DNA of 19,476 bases from CAZABC01 sp964483405. Lineage in GTDB: Bacteria > Chloroflexota > Limnocylindria > Limnocylindrales > CSP1-4. The notes under the pieces were generated by a model. That model was not told the DNA's origin and ran no database searches. It saw only the letters and a program-made list of their open reading frames with translations. Positions within the stretch are counted from its first letter, which is position 1. Each line of letters begins with the position of its first letter. Where the stretch lies: assembly GCA_964483405.1 (NCBI GenBank), contig CAZABC010000039.1, forward strand, positions 1 through 19,476, in the 5' to 3' direction. The position numbers and the translations under genes are program-made. Positions 6,136-14,116 of the stretch are shown here, piece after piece.

Positions 6136-7698
6136 TTAGCGCGGCGGAATCGGCGCCTGAGGTCCTGTCACTTGTGCGCTTTGCACGAGCCTGACGGCGA
6201 TCGACAGCGCCAGCCGGAACTCCGGATCGGCGATCCGCCAACCGGTCGAGGCCTCGATCCGGCGGACCCGGTAGGCCAGCGTGTTGCGGTGGATCCCGAG
6301 GGCCGCCGCAGCCTCGGCCGCGCCGGGCGTCTCGAGCACGGCCCGCAGCGTGGCGAGGCGGTCCGCGACCGCCGCCGGCGACCCGGCGAGGAGCGGGGCG
6401 AGGAGCGCCGTCGCCTGCCGGCGGCCATCGGGGACGTTGTGCAGGCCGCCCAGCAGCCGGTAGGCCGGCAGCCGGTCCGCCCGGGCGACGGCCGGCGCAC
6501 CCGTGACGGGGTCGAGCGTCGCCAGCGCCTCGACCGCCTCGAGCGTCGCCCGGGCATCGGCTTCCGCGCCCGGGCGGTCGCCGGGAGCCGAGAAGGGTCG
6601 GGACACGGCGACGGATCGACCGAGGAGCGAGGCGATCCGCGCCGCGAGGGCGAGCCCGCCCGGGTCATCGCCGACGGCGAGGACCGCCCGGAGCTCGAGG
6701 CTCTCGGCGTCGCCACGGAGGGCCATCCGTCGCGCCGGCGCGAGAAGCCGGAGCTCGCGCCGGGTCGCCTCGCGCTGCTCGATCGTCGAGCGGCCGCCTG
6801 GCGCGACCTGGCGGGCGACGAGGACGACCCACGGCGGGCCGGCCGACGGCAGCGATTCGGCGCGTCGGGCCGCGTCGCGGGCCCGCCTGACCGCCTCCTC
6901 CCGGGCGAGCTCGAGAGCGAGCAGGCCGGCGATCCGCTCGACGGTCAGCCGCTCGAGCTCGGACGGCGGACGGACGCCGAGCAGGACGATCGCACCACCG
7001 TCGGCGGTGTCGGGCGGGGTGCCGGGGAGCCTGGCCCGGAGCGCGGACCCGCGGGCACCGCCGAGATAGCGGGTGACATCCGACGCCGCGGCCGGGTCGT
7101 CGGGATCGGCGTGGATCGCGAGGGGGTCGCCGCGCCGGCCTTCGAGCGCGACCGGTCGACCGAGGAACGCCCCGACCTCCGCGACGAGACCCGCGAGGTC
7201 GGTCCGCCCGAGCGCGAGCCGCTCGAGCCGCTGCTCGAGGCGGACGACCTGGTGCTCGAGCTCCCCGCGGCGGTTGACGAGGAAGCCGATCGCGCTGCGC
7301 TCGATCGTCCCCGGATCCCCGCCGGGCAGCCGGAGGACCGCGAGGCCCGCGTCGAGGGCGATCGCGACGAGCCGGTCGGCGGCGGTCGAGCCGGCCCCGG
7401 CGGCGGTCGAGCCGGCCCCGGCGGCTACCCCCGTGGCGGGATCGAGGACGAGGAGGCCGGCGGCCCGCGCCCCGACGAGCGCCCCGGCGAGCTCCTCGAT
7501 CGCGACCGGCGTCGGGGCGACGACCTCGAGCGCGGACGCCGGGGCGATGACGAGGTCGCCCGGCTCGAGCGCGTCGAAGGCCGGGACCCGGGCCCGGAGG
7601 ACCCGGACCCAGCCGACGACCGGGTCGGCCGCTCCACCGGCGCCGGCGACGGTCGCGGTCGGCAGGACCGCCTCCCGCAGCTCGCGCAGCGTCGCCAC
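6136..7698 (-). CDS. PucR-family transcriptional regulator
   Basis: The 520-residue protein carries the PucR C-terminal helix-turn-helix near residues 455-505: AAAALGIHRNTLAYRVRRIEASTGW followed by EFRLALSIAVRL. The N-terminal part (about 1-140) looks like a PucR ligand-sensing domain (PAFDALEPGDLVIAPAS). A coiled stretch (EHQVVRLEQRLERLALGR) links it to a GAF-like central region. The family activates purine, amino-acid or other nitrogen-related genes in response to a small molecule. The start is the GTG at 7698, 5 nt after the ResB stop, so it is very likely co-transcribed with ResB. No strong SD is seen. It lies just upstream of glnA, which makes glnA a plausible target. It ends in TAA. The effector is unknown. 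Confidence 0.88.
   Translation of the reverse strand: MATLRELREAVLPTATVAGAGGAADPVVGWVRVLRARVPAFDALEPGDLVIAPASALEVVAPTPVAIEELAGALVGARAAGLLVLDPATGVAAGAGSTAAGAGSTAADRLVAIALDAGLAVLRLPGGDPGTIERSAIGFLVNRRGELEHQVVRLEQRLERLALGRTDLAGLVAEVGAFLGRPVALEGRRGDPLAIHADPDDPAAASDVTRYLGGARGSALRARLPGTPPDTADGGAIVLLGVRPPSELERLTVERIAGLLALELAREEAVRRARDAARRAESLPSAGPPWVVLVARQVAPGGRSTIEQREATRRELRLLAPARRMALRGDAESLELRAVLAVGDDPGGLALAARIASLLGRSVAVSRPFSAPGDRPGAEADARATLEAVEALATLDPVTGAPAVARADRLPAYRLLGGLHNVPDGRRQATALLAPLLAGSPAAVADRLATLRAVLETPGAAEAAAALGIHRNTLAYRVRRIEASTGWRIADPEFRLALSIAVRLVQSAQVTGPQAPIPPR
7380..7421. repeat. Two exact 21-bp tandem repeats inside the pucR-like gene
   Basis: A 21-bp unit at 7380-7400 is repeated exactly at 7401-7421. 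It is in frame and encodes a duplicated seven-residue Ala/Gly/Ser/Thr linker (AGAGSTA). Exact identity at DNA level suggests recent slippage in a flexible linker. Confidence 0.85.
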
Positions 7699-7703
7699 CG
7701 GCG

Positions 7704-9149
7704 TCAGCCGCCCGGACGCCGCACCGCGACGAGGTCGTCGAGGAGCGAGCCGAACTCGCGCTCGACGTCGACGTAGCGGTCGGCCCGGAACACGAGGGCC
7801 GCCTCGCCGGTCGCGGTCAGCCGGGCCCACACCCGGCGCCGCGGGAAGTAGAAGGTGATCGCGAGGCCGGCGATCAGCAGCCCGAAGGCGAGCCAGACGA
7901 GGCCCTGGCCGGGGTCGTGCCTGGCGATGAGGAGGGTGTACTCCGACACGCCACGCAGGCCGACGACGAAGTCGATCGCCGGCGTCGTTCCCGACTCGCC
8001 GGGGGCGAGCGCCAGCGCCCCGAGCTCCTCGACCTGCGGGCTGCCGTCGGGGTTGGCCCCGGTCACCCGGTACGGCAGGAACAGGACGACCGTGCCGCCG
8101 TCGTCGGTCCGCCGCAGAAGGAGCTGGAGGCCCGCGTCGCGGCCCGGGACGGCCATCGTCCCGTACGGCGACCCGGCGGCCTGGTCGGTCAAGGCCACAG
8201 GTCCGGTCCACAGGAGGGCGCCGGTCGTCGCGTCGCGGATGACGACGTCGGGCGCGGGGCCGAAGCCGTTCTGGTGGAACGTGTAGCCGGCGACCGAGAG
8301 CGGGTCGTTGACCCGGATCGTCTTGCGCGCGATCTCGACGCCGCCCTGGAAGACGGCGAGGTCGGTCGTGAAGTCGGTGGCCTGGCCGGTCTCGAACCCG
8401 GGCGCCGCGAAGCCATCGTTGCGGACGACGAGGAGGCCCGGGGTCCCGACCGGCTGGACGGTCAGCGACTCGCCCTCGGCGACGACGAGCCCGGCCTCGT
8501 CGCCGAGCAGGCTCGTGATCGCGGCCGCGACGAGGAACAGGACGAGCCCGGCGTGGCTGACGAGCGTCGCCAGCTTCGTCCAGCGGTGCCGGTCGGCGTG
8601 GAGGTGGCGGACGCCGTCGGCCTCGACCTCGGTCACCTGGAAGCGATGGCGCCGGAGGGTCGCCCGGAGCCCCTCGACGGGCACCGCCGTCATCGCCGCC
8701 CGGTCGGGCAGCCGGAGGTCGAAGAACGGCTCGGGCTGGACGACCCGGACGTCGGCCACCGCCCGCCACAGGCGAGGCATCCGGTCCAGGGTGCAGACGA
8801 TGATCGAGACGAGCAGGACGAGCAGCCCGATCGAGAACCACGTCGAGCGGAAGACCATGAACAGCTGGAGCCGCTCGAGGAGGTCGACCATGCCGGCGCC
8901 CATCACCGGGTCGTACAGGGCGTGGATCTCGGCCATCTCGTCGGCGTAGTCGGTCACCGACCGGAACGCGGAGTCCGGCAGCTGGCGAAGGGTCATCCCG
9001 ATCGTCGCGAGGACCGCCAGGGCGATGATCTGGACGACGGCGAAGTCGACCGAGGTCAGGAGCCGCCAGAGGCCGCGGCCGAGGCGGGCGGCCGGGCCGA
9101 GCCGGGCGGGGCCGAGGGTCGCCGGCCGCCCGGCGGTGAGCGTCGCCAC
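7704..9149 (-). CDS. resB: ResB-like cytochrome c biogenesis protein
   Basis: The 481-residue membrane protein has the System II ResB/Ccs1 layout. TM1 (about 33-53), TM2 (104-121) and TM3 (193-215, with H199 in LVSHAGLVLFLV) are followed by a large extracytoplasmic domain (about 220-410). TM4 (about 416-435) ends in the typical FYFPRRRVWARL tail. ResB works with CcsA/ResC to deliver and attach heme to apocytochrome c. No ccsA/resC or thioredoxin-like resA gene is present in the window. The GTG start follows TGAGGG, which overlaps the stop of the upstream PLP gene; the gap is 9 nt. The next gene starts 5 nt after its stop. Family assignment is good, but a redox role without CcsA is unproven. 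Confidence 0.88.
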   Translation of the reverse strand: MATLTAGRPATLGPARLGPAARLGRGLWRLLTSVDFAVVQIIALAVLATIGMTLRQLPDSAFRSVTDYADEMAEIHALYDPVMGAGMVDLLERLQLFMVFRSTWFSIGLLVLLVSIIVCTLDRMPRLWRAVADVRVVQPEPFFDLRLPDRAAMTAVPVEGLRATLRRHRFQVTEVEADGVRHLHADRHRWTKLATLVSHAGLVLFLVAAAITSLLGDEAGLVVAEGESLTVQPVGTPGLLVVRNDGFAAPGFETGQATDFTTDLAVFQGGVEIARKTIRVNDPLSVAGYTFHQNGFGPAPDVVIRDATTGALLWTGPVALTDQAAGSPYGTMAVPGRDAGLQLLLRRTDDGGTVVLFLPYRVTGANPDGSPQVEELGALALAPGESGTTPAIDFVVGLRGVSEYTLLIARHDPGQGLVWLAFGLLIAGLAITFYFPRRRVWARLTATGEAALVFRADRYVDVEREFGSLLDDLVAVRRPGG

Positions 9150-9158
9150 CCGGTGCCC

Positions 9159-10370
9159 TCAGGCGCCGGCGAGCGCGTCGGCCGGGGTGACGGCGCGGGC
9201 GACGGCGAGCCCGCGGGCGAGGTCCGCCTCGAGGTCCTCGAGGTCCTCCAGCCCGACCGAGACCCGCAGCAGGCCTGGGGTGATCCCGGTCGCCCGGAGC
9301 CCGGCCTCGTCGAGCTGGCGATGGGTCGTCGACGGCGGGTGGGCGATGATCGTGTGGATGCTCCCGAGCGAGGCCGTCATCTCGGGCAGCTCGAGCGCGT
9401 CGAGGAAGGCCCGACCGGCCGCCCGGCCACCGGCGAGCTCGAGCGCGAGCATCCCGCCGCCCGACGCGAGCTGGCGGGCCGCGACGGCGTGCTGCGGGTG
9501 GCTGGCCAGCCCCGGGTAGGTGACGCGCTCCACGCCGTCCTGACGCTCGAGCCAGGCCGCGAGTGCCGACGCGGTCGCCGCGTGGCGGTCCATCCGGACG
9601 CCGAGCGTGGCGATGCCGCGGAGGACCAAGAACGCGGCAAGCGGCGCGAGCGAGCCACCGGTGTCGACCTGGAACTGGCGGACGGCCTCGATCCGGTCGA
9701 CCGATCCGGCGGCGACGCCGGCGAGGACGTCCGAGTGGCCGCCGAGGTACTTCGTCGCCGATTCGACGACGAGGTCGGCCCCGAGCTCGAGCGGCCGGCA
9801 GACCGCCGGCGAGGCGAAGGTGTTGTCGACGACGAGGGCCGCGCCGTGCCGGTGGGCGAGCTCGGCGAGGGCGGCGAGGTCGCTGACGACGACGGTCGGG
9901 TTGGCGATCGTCTCGGCGTAGACGACCCGGACCGGGCCGGCGGCGAGCACTCGCCCGACGGCATCGAGGTCGGTCATGTCGACGGCCTCGACCGCCACGC
10001 CGAGCGTCGCGTAGCGCCGCTCGAGCAGGGTCCGCGTCGAGCCGTAGCAGGCCAGCGGGTAGACGACCCGATCGCCCGCCGCCACGAGCGAGCCGATCGC
10101 CGCGTGGATGGCCGCCATCCCGGTCGCGAGCGCATACCCCGCCGCGCCCCCCGACAGCGTCGCGTAGGCATCGCCGAGCGCCGTCGTCGTCGGGTTGTCG
10201 AGGCGCGAGTAGGCGTAGCCGCGGATCGCGTCGGTCGCGACGAGCCCGAGCTCCTCGGCGTCGGCCGCGCTGAACGTGGCCGTCTGGTAGATCGGGACGC
10301 TGGTGGGTCGCTGGTCGACCCGCGGGGGGCGCGTGGCGGCGCGGATGGCCCGCGTCGAGAAGCCGGTCAC
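9159..10370 (-). CDS. Cys/Met-metabolism PLP-dependent enzyme (cystathionine gamma-synthase/lyase type)
   Basis: The 403-residue protein has the full family fold: YAYSRLDNPT (PLP phosphate-binding Tyr54/Arg56), ATGMAAIHA, CYGSTRTLL with stacking Tyr109, VVDNTFASP (D182) and the PLP-lysine motif SATKYLGGHSD with K207. Family members carry out gamma-synthase, gamma/beta-lyase or sulfhydrylase reactions on cystathionine, methionine or O-acyl-homoserine. The position held by the catalytic Cys of Pseudomonas methionine gamma-lyase appears to be Ser111 here, which argues against a classic methionine gamma-lyase. The exact reaction cannot be fixed from sequence. The start is GTG at 10370, 9 nt after the cyclase stop. 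There is no SD, but a TAGCAT box lies 6 nt upstream. Confidence 0.9.
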   Translation of the reverse strand: MTGFSTRAIRAATRPPRVDQRPTSVPIYQTATFSAADAEELGLVATDAIRGYAYSRLDNPTTTALGDAYATLSGGAAGYALATGMAAIHAAIGSLVAAGDRVVYPLACYGSTRTLLERRYATLGVAVEAVDMTDLDAVGRVLAAGPVRVVYAETIANPTVVVSDLAALAELAHRHGAALVVDNTFASPAVCRPLELGADLVVESATKYLGGHSDVLAGVAAGSVDRIEAVRQFQVDTGGSLAPLAAFLVLRGIATLGVRMDRHAATASALAAWLERQDGVERVTYPGLASHPQHAVAARQLASGGGMLALELAGGRAAGRAFLDALELPEMTASLGSIHTIIAHPPSTTHRQLDEAGLRATGITPGLLRVSVGLEDLEDLEADLARGLAVARAVTPADALAGA

Positions 10371-10376
10371 GCGCCG

Positions 10377-10382
10377 ATGCTA
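10377..10382 (-). promoter_or_regulatory. Candidate -10 box overlapping a stop codon
   Basis: On the minus strand TAGCAT lies 6 nt before the GTG start of the PLP enzyme gene. Its first three bases are the TAG stop of the diguanylate cyclase gene. A near-identical GTGCTAGCATCG stands before the lipoprotein gene. It may allow separate leaderless transcription of the PLP-ResB-PucR part. Confidence 0.35.
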
Positions 10383-11693
10383 CACCGCGCTCGCCGACGG
10401 GCCGGCCGACCAGGTCTCGCCGGCGGCGCCGGCCGGCTCCGCCGCGCCGATCGGGACCGCGACGCCCGGCCCCCGCGCGACCCGGATCGCGCTGACGCGG
10501 TTGCGGCCCGAGCGCTTCGACGCGTACATCGCCTGGTCCGCAGCGATGAACAGGGCCTCGACGCTGGTGCCGTCGGCCGGGAAGGCGACGACGCCGATCG
10601 AGACCGACGGCCGGAGGAGCTGCCCGGGGACGTCGACGGCGATCGCCGCGACCGCCTGGCGGATCTTCTCGGCGAGGATGAGCGCGCCGCCCTGGTCGGT
10701 CTCGGGACAGAGGACGGCGAACTCGTCGCCGCCGTAGCGGGCCGGGGTGTCGATCTTGCGGACGCCGGCCTGGATCGCCCCGCCGACGCCGCGCAGGATC
10801 CGGTCGCCGAGGTGATGGCCCCACCGGTCGTTGACGTCCTTGAGGCCGTCGAGATCGAGCAGGAGGAGGCAGAAGGCGCGTCCGGAGCGTCCGCTCCGGG
10901 CCAGCTCGCGCTCGACGGCGGCGAGGAGGAACGACCGGTTGAACAGGCCGGTGAGACTGTCGACCGTCGACAGCCGGATCGCCGCCTCGCGCGAGCGCCG
11001 CTGGTCGGCCGCGACGACGGCCGCGACGTAGGCCAGGAGGCCGAGGGCGGCGAGGTTCACCGTCACCGTCGCGACCTCCACCGGCTCGAGCGTCACCGTC
11101 CCGAGCGGGACGACGACGGCGGCGAGGTAGGCGAGGCTGGCGACCGCGACGAGGACGGCGGTGACCGACGGCCGGACGACGAGCGCGGCCCCGGCGACGA
11201 TGAGCGGGAAGGTCAGGAAGAACGGGCTCCTGGCCTGCCCGGTCAGCAGGACGAGGAGCGCCGCGAAGGTGATCCCGAGGCTCGCCTCGGCGACGAACCG
11301 GACGGGCCCGGCGTCGGCCGCGGTCAGGATCTCGTGGAACACGACGACCGCGATCCCGGCGACGAGCAGGAGCACGAGGATCGCGGCCTCCGTCTCGGGC
11401 CACAGGCCGGTCAGGAGCACCGTCGCCGCGACCGCGACGAGGTAGACGAAGGCCACGATCCGGACGACCCGGTCGTATGCCCCGCTGGCGAGGCCGTCGA
11501 TGAGCGGCTCGGGGACCGGCCGCCCGCCGGCCGCGGCCAGGCGCACGGCGGCCCGGGCGTCACGGGACGGCGCGGGATCGTCGGGCCATGGACCGCCACG
11601 ACCCAGGGCGAGCGGGACGACGATCAGGGCCACCACCAGCAGGTTCACCGTGACGGCGACCGCCAGCAGGGCCAGGACCGGATCGATGGGCAC
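10380..11693 (-). CDS. Membrane-anchored diguanylate cyclase (GGDEF)
   Basis: The 437-residue protein has six to seven hydrophobic segments within residues 5-228, followed by a GGDEF domain at about 240-405. The signature is intact: TVDSLTGLFNR, DLDGLKDVNDRWGHHLGD, RYGGDEF (GGDEF at 321-325) and PSVSIGVV. An RxxD inhibitory site (R312-K-I-D315) lies five residues before GGDEF, as in product-inhibited cyclases. It should make c-di-GMP from two GTP in response to a signal sensed in or near the membrane. No EAL or HD-GYP domain is attached. The GTG start at 11693 precedes TM1; AAGGA lies 11-12 nt upstream. It is the first of four closely spaced minus-strand genes. A 168-nt gap separates it from the lipoprotein gene; no clear promoter was recognised there. 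Confidence 0.93.
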   Translation of the reverse strand: MPIDPVLALLAVAVTVNLLVVALIVVPLALGRGGPWPDDPAPSRDARAAVRLAAAGGRPVPEPLIDGLASGAYDRVVRIVAFVYLVAVAATVLLTGLWPETEAAILVLLLVAGIAVVVFHEILTAADAGPVRFVAEASLGITFAALLVLLTGQARSPFFLTFPLIVAGAALVVRPSVTAVLVAVASLAYLAAVVVPLGTVTLEPVEVATVTVNLAALGLLAYVAAVVAADQRRSREAAIRLSTVDSLTGLFNRSFLLAAVERELARSGRSGRAFCLLLLDLDGLKDVNDRWGHHLGDRILRGVGGAIQAGVRKIDTPARYGGDEFAVLCPETDQGGALILAEKIRQAVAAIAVDVPGQLLRPSVSIGVVAFPADGTSVEALFIAADQAMYASKRSGRNRVSAIRVARGPGVAVPIGAAEPAGAAGETWSAGPSASAV

Positions 11694-11860
11694 GACTCGA
11701 CCGTTCCTTCTACACGCGCGGTCCGGGGTCCCGGCCCGCGGCGCACATGGTAGACGGCACCGGGGGCGCCGTAGCCCGTTCGTTCGACCGCGCGGGTACG
11801 TCCGGGCCAGTCCGTGGTGCACGGGCGCACCGACGAACGCGCCGCCGTCGGCGACCCGGC

Positions 11861-12472
11861 TCAGGGCGAGGGCGAGGCGGCGGTCGGCGTCGGGGTCGGG
11901 GTCGCCGCGGGGGCGGCCGTCGCGGCGAGGTCGAGCGGGACGACGGCCGAGACCGCCAGCGGGCCGATGAGCGGGTCGAGCGCGTCGGCGAGCGCCTGCG
12001 CGGCGGCGGTCGACCGATCGTCGGGCGTGGCCGGGGCGCGACCCTTCTCGGCCGGCCCGTACTCGACGGCGAGGTTCAGCCCGGCGAACCGGAACGGCGC
12101 ATCGCCGGGGCCGGGGTCGCCGGCCGGGAGCGCGCCCGCGGCGGCGAGGGCTGCCGACGAGCCGTACTCGAGGAAGGTCAGGGGCCAGCCCGCATACGTC
12201 GCGCCGACCGTGCGCCGCGGCTCGCTCCCGCCACCGTCGGCCGCGGTCGTCGGGACGATCGCCAGGCCGGCTGCCCGGAGCGCCCGGTAGACGGTGTCGA
12301 CCGCGACGGGCTCGGTGAGGTGCGGATCGACGGTCGCGCTGGCGGTCGGCGACGGCGACGGCGTGGTCGCCGCAGCCCCGCAGCCGGCGAGCATCACGAC
12401 GGACCCGAGGATGGCCGCGATCGCGACCATCCCGGGCTGCGCGGCGCGACGTCTCCGGACCAGCCCCCGCAT
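11861..12472 (-). CDS. Putative lipoprotein, unknown function
   Basis: The 203-residue protein begins with a basic stretch (RGLVRRRR), then a hydrophobic core and the lipobox VMLAGC, with lipidated C31. A Pro/Ser/Thr linker follows (TTPSPSPTASAT), then a soluble domain of about 140 residues without a recognised motif, then a PT-rich tail (PAATPTPTPTAASPSP). It is expected to be exported and anchored to the outer face of the membrane. ATG 12472 is used because the basic n-region follows it. An internal ATG at residue 15 is possible but would lose this region. No SD is seen; a TAGCAT box lies 9 nt upstream. It is on the same strand as the cyclase gene 168 nt away, which may or may not be co-transcribed. 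Confidence 0.75.
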   Translation of the reverse strand: MRGLVRRRRAAQPGMVAIAAILGSVVMLAGCGAAATTPSPSPTASATVDPHLTEPVAVDTVYRALRAAGLAIVPTTAADGGGSEPRRTVGATYAGWPLTFLEYGSSAALAAAGALPAGDPGPGDAPFRFAGLNLAVEYGPAEKGRAPATPDDRSTAAAQALADALDPLIGPLAVSAVVPLDLAATAAPAATPTPTPTAASPSP

Positions 12473-12501
12473 GGCCCGGCGATGCTAGCACGCACCGGGC
12501 C
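12473..12501. terminator. Hairpin between the LLM oxidoreductase and lipoprotein genes
   Basis: GGCCCGG (12473-12479) pairs with CCGGGCC (12495-12501) across a 15-nt loop. It lies 42 nt beyond the stop of the LLM gene and could end the kinase operon. It also abuts the lipoprotein start codon, with the TAGCAT box in its loop, so the terminator reading is weak. Confidence 0.25.
12482..12487 (-). promoter_or_regulatory. Candidate -10 box (leaderless) for the lipoprotein gene
   Basis: TAGCAT on the minus strand is followed by 9 nt and the ATG at 12472. No SD is present. It matches the box before the PLP gene at 10377-10382, including the surrounding GTG and CG bases. Confidence 0.35.
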
Positions 12502-12542
12502 GTGCTCCGACCGGTACGAACGGGCCCCGGGGGGAGGACCGG

Positions 12543-13460
12543 TCAGTCGCGGTCGAGCGCCTCGAGGACCGGCGCGAGCGCCTCGATCGAGCCGACGGTG
12601 ATCGGGTCGAGGACGAGCTGGAGATGGCCGATGCCCTCGGCCGCATACGCCCGGAACGTCTCGGCGACGACGTCCGGCGGCCCGTCGAGCGGCGCGACCG
12701 GTTCCTCGAGGACCTGGCCCTGGACGCGGCCCTGGCCACCCGGCAGCCGGACGAGCACGGCGACGGTCCGTTCGACGGTCGCCGGGTCGCGGCCGACGGC
12801 GCGGCAGGCGGCGTCGACCTTCTCGCGGAGCGGCGCGACGCCTGCCGGGCCGTTCGCGGTGTCGACGTACCACGCATTCCAGGCCTCGACGTGTGGCAGC
12901 GTGATCGCGAGCATCCGCTCGCCGCTCGAGCCGACGAGCAGCGGCGGGCCGCCGGGATGCGCTGGCCGTGGCTGGAGCTCGCAGTCGCGGACCTCGTAGT
13001 AACGCCCGACGAAGTCGATCGCGCCGTCACGGAGCAGCGTCCGGATGATCGTGAACGCCTCCTCGAACCGCGAGATCCGGTGGTCGAACGGAAAGCCGAA
13101 CGCCCGGTACTCGGTCTCGTTCCAGCCGGCGCCGAGGCCGAGGACGAGCCGCCCACCCGAGATCTCGTCGACCGTGGCGGCAAGCTTGGCGAGCATCGGC
13201 GGGCTGTGGAAGCTCGTGCTCGCGACGAGCGGTCCGAGGGTGATCCGCTCGGTCGCCGCGGCGAGCCCGGCGAGCATCGTCCACGCCTCCCACGGCCCAC
13301 GGGTCGACCCGTCCTCGTACCGGTACAGCAGATGGTCGCCGACCCACAGCGAGTCGAACCCGACGTCCTCGGCGACCCGGGCCATCGCCCGGATCTCCGG
13401 CCAGCGGACCTCGCGCTCGACTTCGGGCAGCTGGATCCCGACGCGGATGGGGCGGCTCAT
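12543..13460 (-). CDS. LLM-class flavin/F420-dependent oxidoreductase
   Basis: The 305-residue protein has the bacterial luciferase-like TIM-barrel pattern. RVGIQLP opens strand 1, followed by ARVAEDVGFDSLWVGDHLL, the segment ITLGPLVASTSFHSPPMLAKLAATVDEISGGRLVLGLGAGWNETEY split over residues about 73-117, and PPLLVGSSGERML. The GRLVLGLGAGW block and short length fit F420-dependent LLM proteins better than FMN monooxygenases, but cofactor and substrate are not fixed by these motifs. The ATG at 13460 overlaps the response regulator stop in an ATGA, and GGAGGT lies 9 nt upstream, so translation is probably coupled. It is the last gene of the kinase-regulator operon, suggesting redox chemistry linked to the signal sensed. 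Confidence 0.92.
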   Translation of the reverse strand: MSRPIRVGIQLPEVEREVRWPEIRAMARVAEDVGFDSLWVGDHLLYRYEDGSTRGPWEAWTMLAGLAAATERITLGPLVASTSFHSPPMLAKLAATVDEISGGRLVLGLGAGWNETEYRAFGFPFDHRISRFEEAFTIIRTLLRDGAIDFVGRYYEVRDCELQPRPAHPGGPPLLVGSSGERMLAITLPHVEAWNAWYVDTANGPAGVAPLREKVDAACRAVGRDPATVERTVAVLVRLPGGQGRVQGQVLEEPVAPLDGPPDVVAETFRAYAAEGIGHLQLVLDPITVGSIEALAPVLEALDRD

Positions 13461-14116
13461 CGTCCGTCGACCTCCTGCCAGACACGCGATGCGGCGGCCC
13501 GGTTGGGAACGCCGAGCTTGGAGAGCACCGACCCGATGTGCCGCTCGACCGTCCGCGGCGACAGGCCGAGGGCGGTCCCGATCTCGCGGTTGGTCAGACC
13601 CGTGGCGACGAGCCGGAGGACTTCGCGCTCCCGCGGTGAGAGCGCGGCGAGCCCGTCGTCATCGCTCGGCCCGGCCCGCCGAGCGGTCGCAGCCAGGCGA
13701 CGGACGACCTCCGCCGCGAGGATCCGGGGCATGACGAGCTGGCCGATCCGGAGCCCACGGATCGCCCGCCGGAGCGCGTCCGGCGGCAGGTCCTTCGTCA
13801 GGTAGCCGGCCGCCCCGGCGAGGATCGCCTGCTCCGCGTCGTCCGCCGAGCTCGACGCCGTCAGGACGACGAGCCGGGCCCCCGGCGCACGCGTCCGCAG
13901 GTCGCGGAGCAGCTCGTGCCCGGACATCCCCGGCAGGTTGAGGTCGACGAGGATGAGGTCGGGCGCGAGCGAGGCCGCGATCGCGAGGCCCTCCGGGCCG
14001 GTCCCGGCCTCACCGACGACCGCCATGTCGGGCGCGGCGAGCGTCCGGCGGATCGCGTCGCGGACGAGCGGATGGTCGTCGACGATGACGATTCGGGTCG
14101 GGCCGCCGGCGCTCAT
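13457..14116 (-). CDS. NarL/FixJ-type response regulator
   Basis: The 219-residue protein has an N-terminal receiver domain with acidic pair D13/D14, phospho-acceptor D58 (VDLNLPGMSG), T86 and K108 (YLTKDLPP), all in canonical positions. The C-terminal LuxR-type helix-turn-helix reads LSPREREVLRLVATGLTNREIGTALGLS and continues with RTVERHIGSVLSKLGV (about 157-205). It should bind DNA after phosphorylation by the adjacent kinase. Its ATG overlaps the kinase stop and its stop overlaps the LLM start, both as ATGA. The paired inverted repeats at 16424-16485, upstream of the operon, are a natural candidate for its own binding site. Confidence 0.96.
   Translation of the reverse strand: MSAGGPTRIVIVDDHPLVRDAIRRTLAAPDMAVVGEAGTGPEGLAIAASLAPDLILVDLNLPGMSGHELLRDLRTRAPGARLVVLTASSSADDAEQAILAGAAGYLTKDLPPDALRRAIRGLRIGQLVMPRILAAEVVRRLAATARRAGPSDDDGLAALSPREREVLRLVATGLTNREIGTALGLSPRTVERHIGSVLSKLGVPNRAAASRVWQEVDGR

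Noticed and set aside
6136..11403. One 1,755-codon minus-strand frame that would fuse many domains
   Set aside because: Only its C-terminal third (from GTG 7698) is the PucR protein. The upstream part is out of frame with the clearly conserved ResB, PLP and GGDEF proteins.
7917..11753. A 1,278-codon open frame on the plus strand
   Set aside because: It is antisense to pucR (its start), resB, the PLP gene and the cyclase. Its composition (D, E, R, G and A runs) is that of a GC-rich shadow frame with no recognisable domain.
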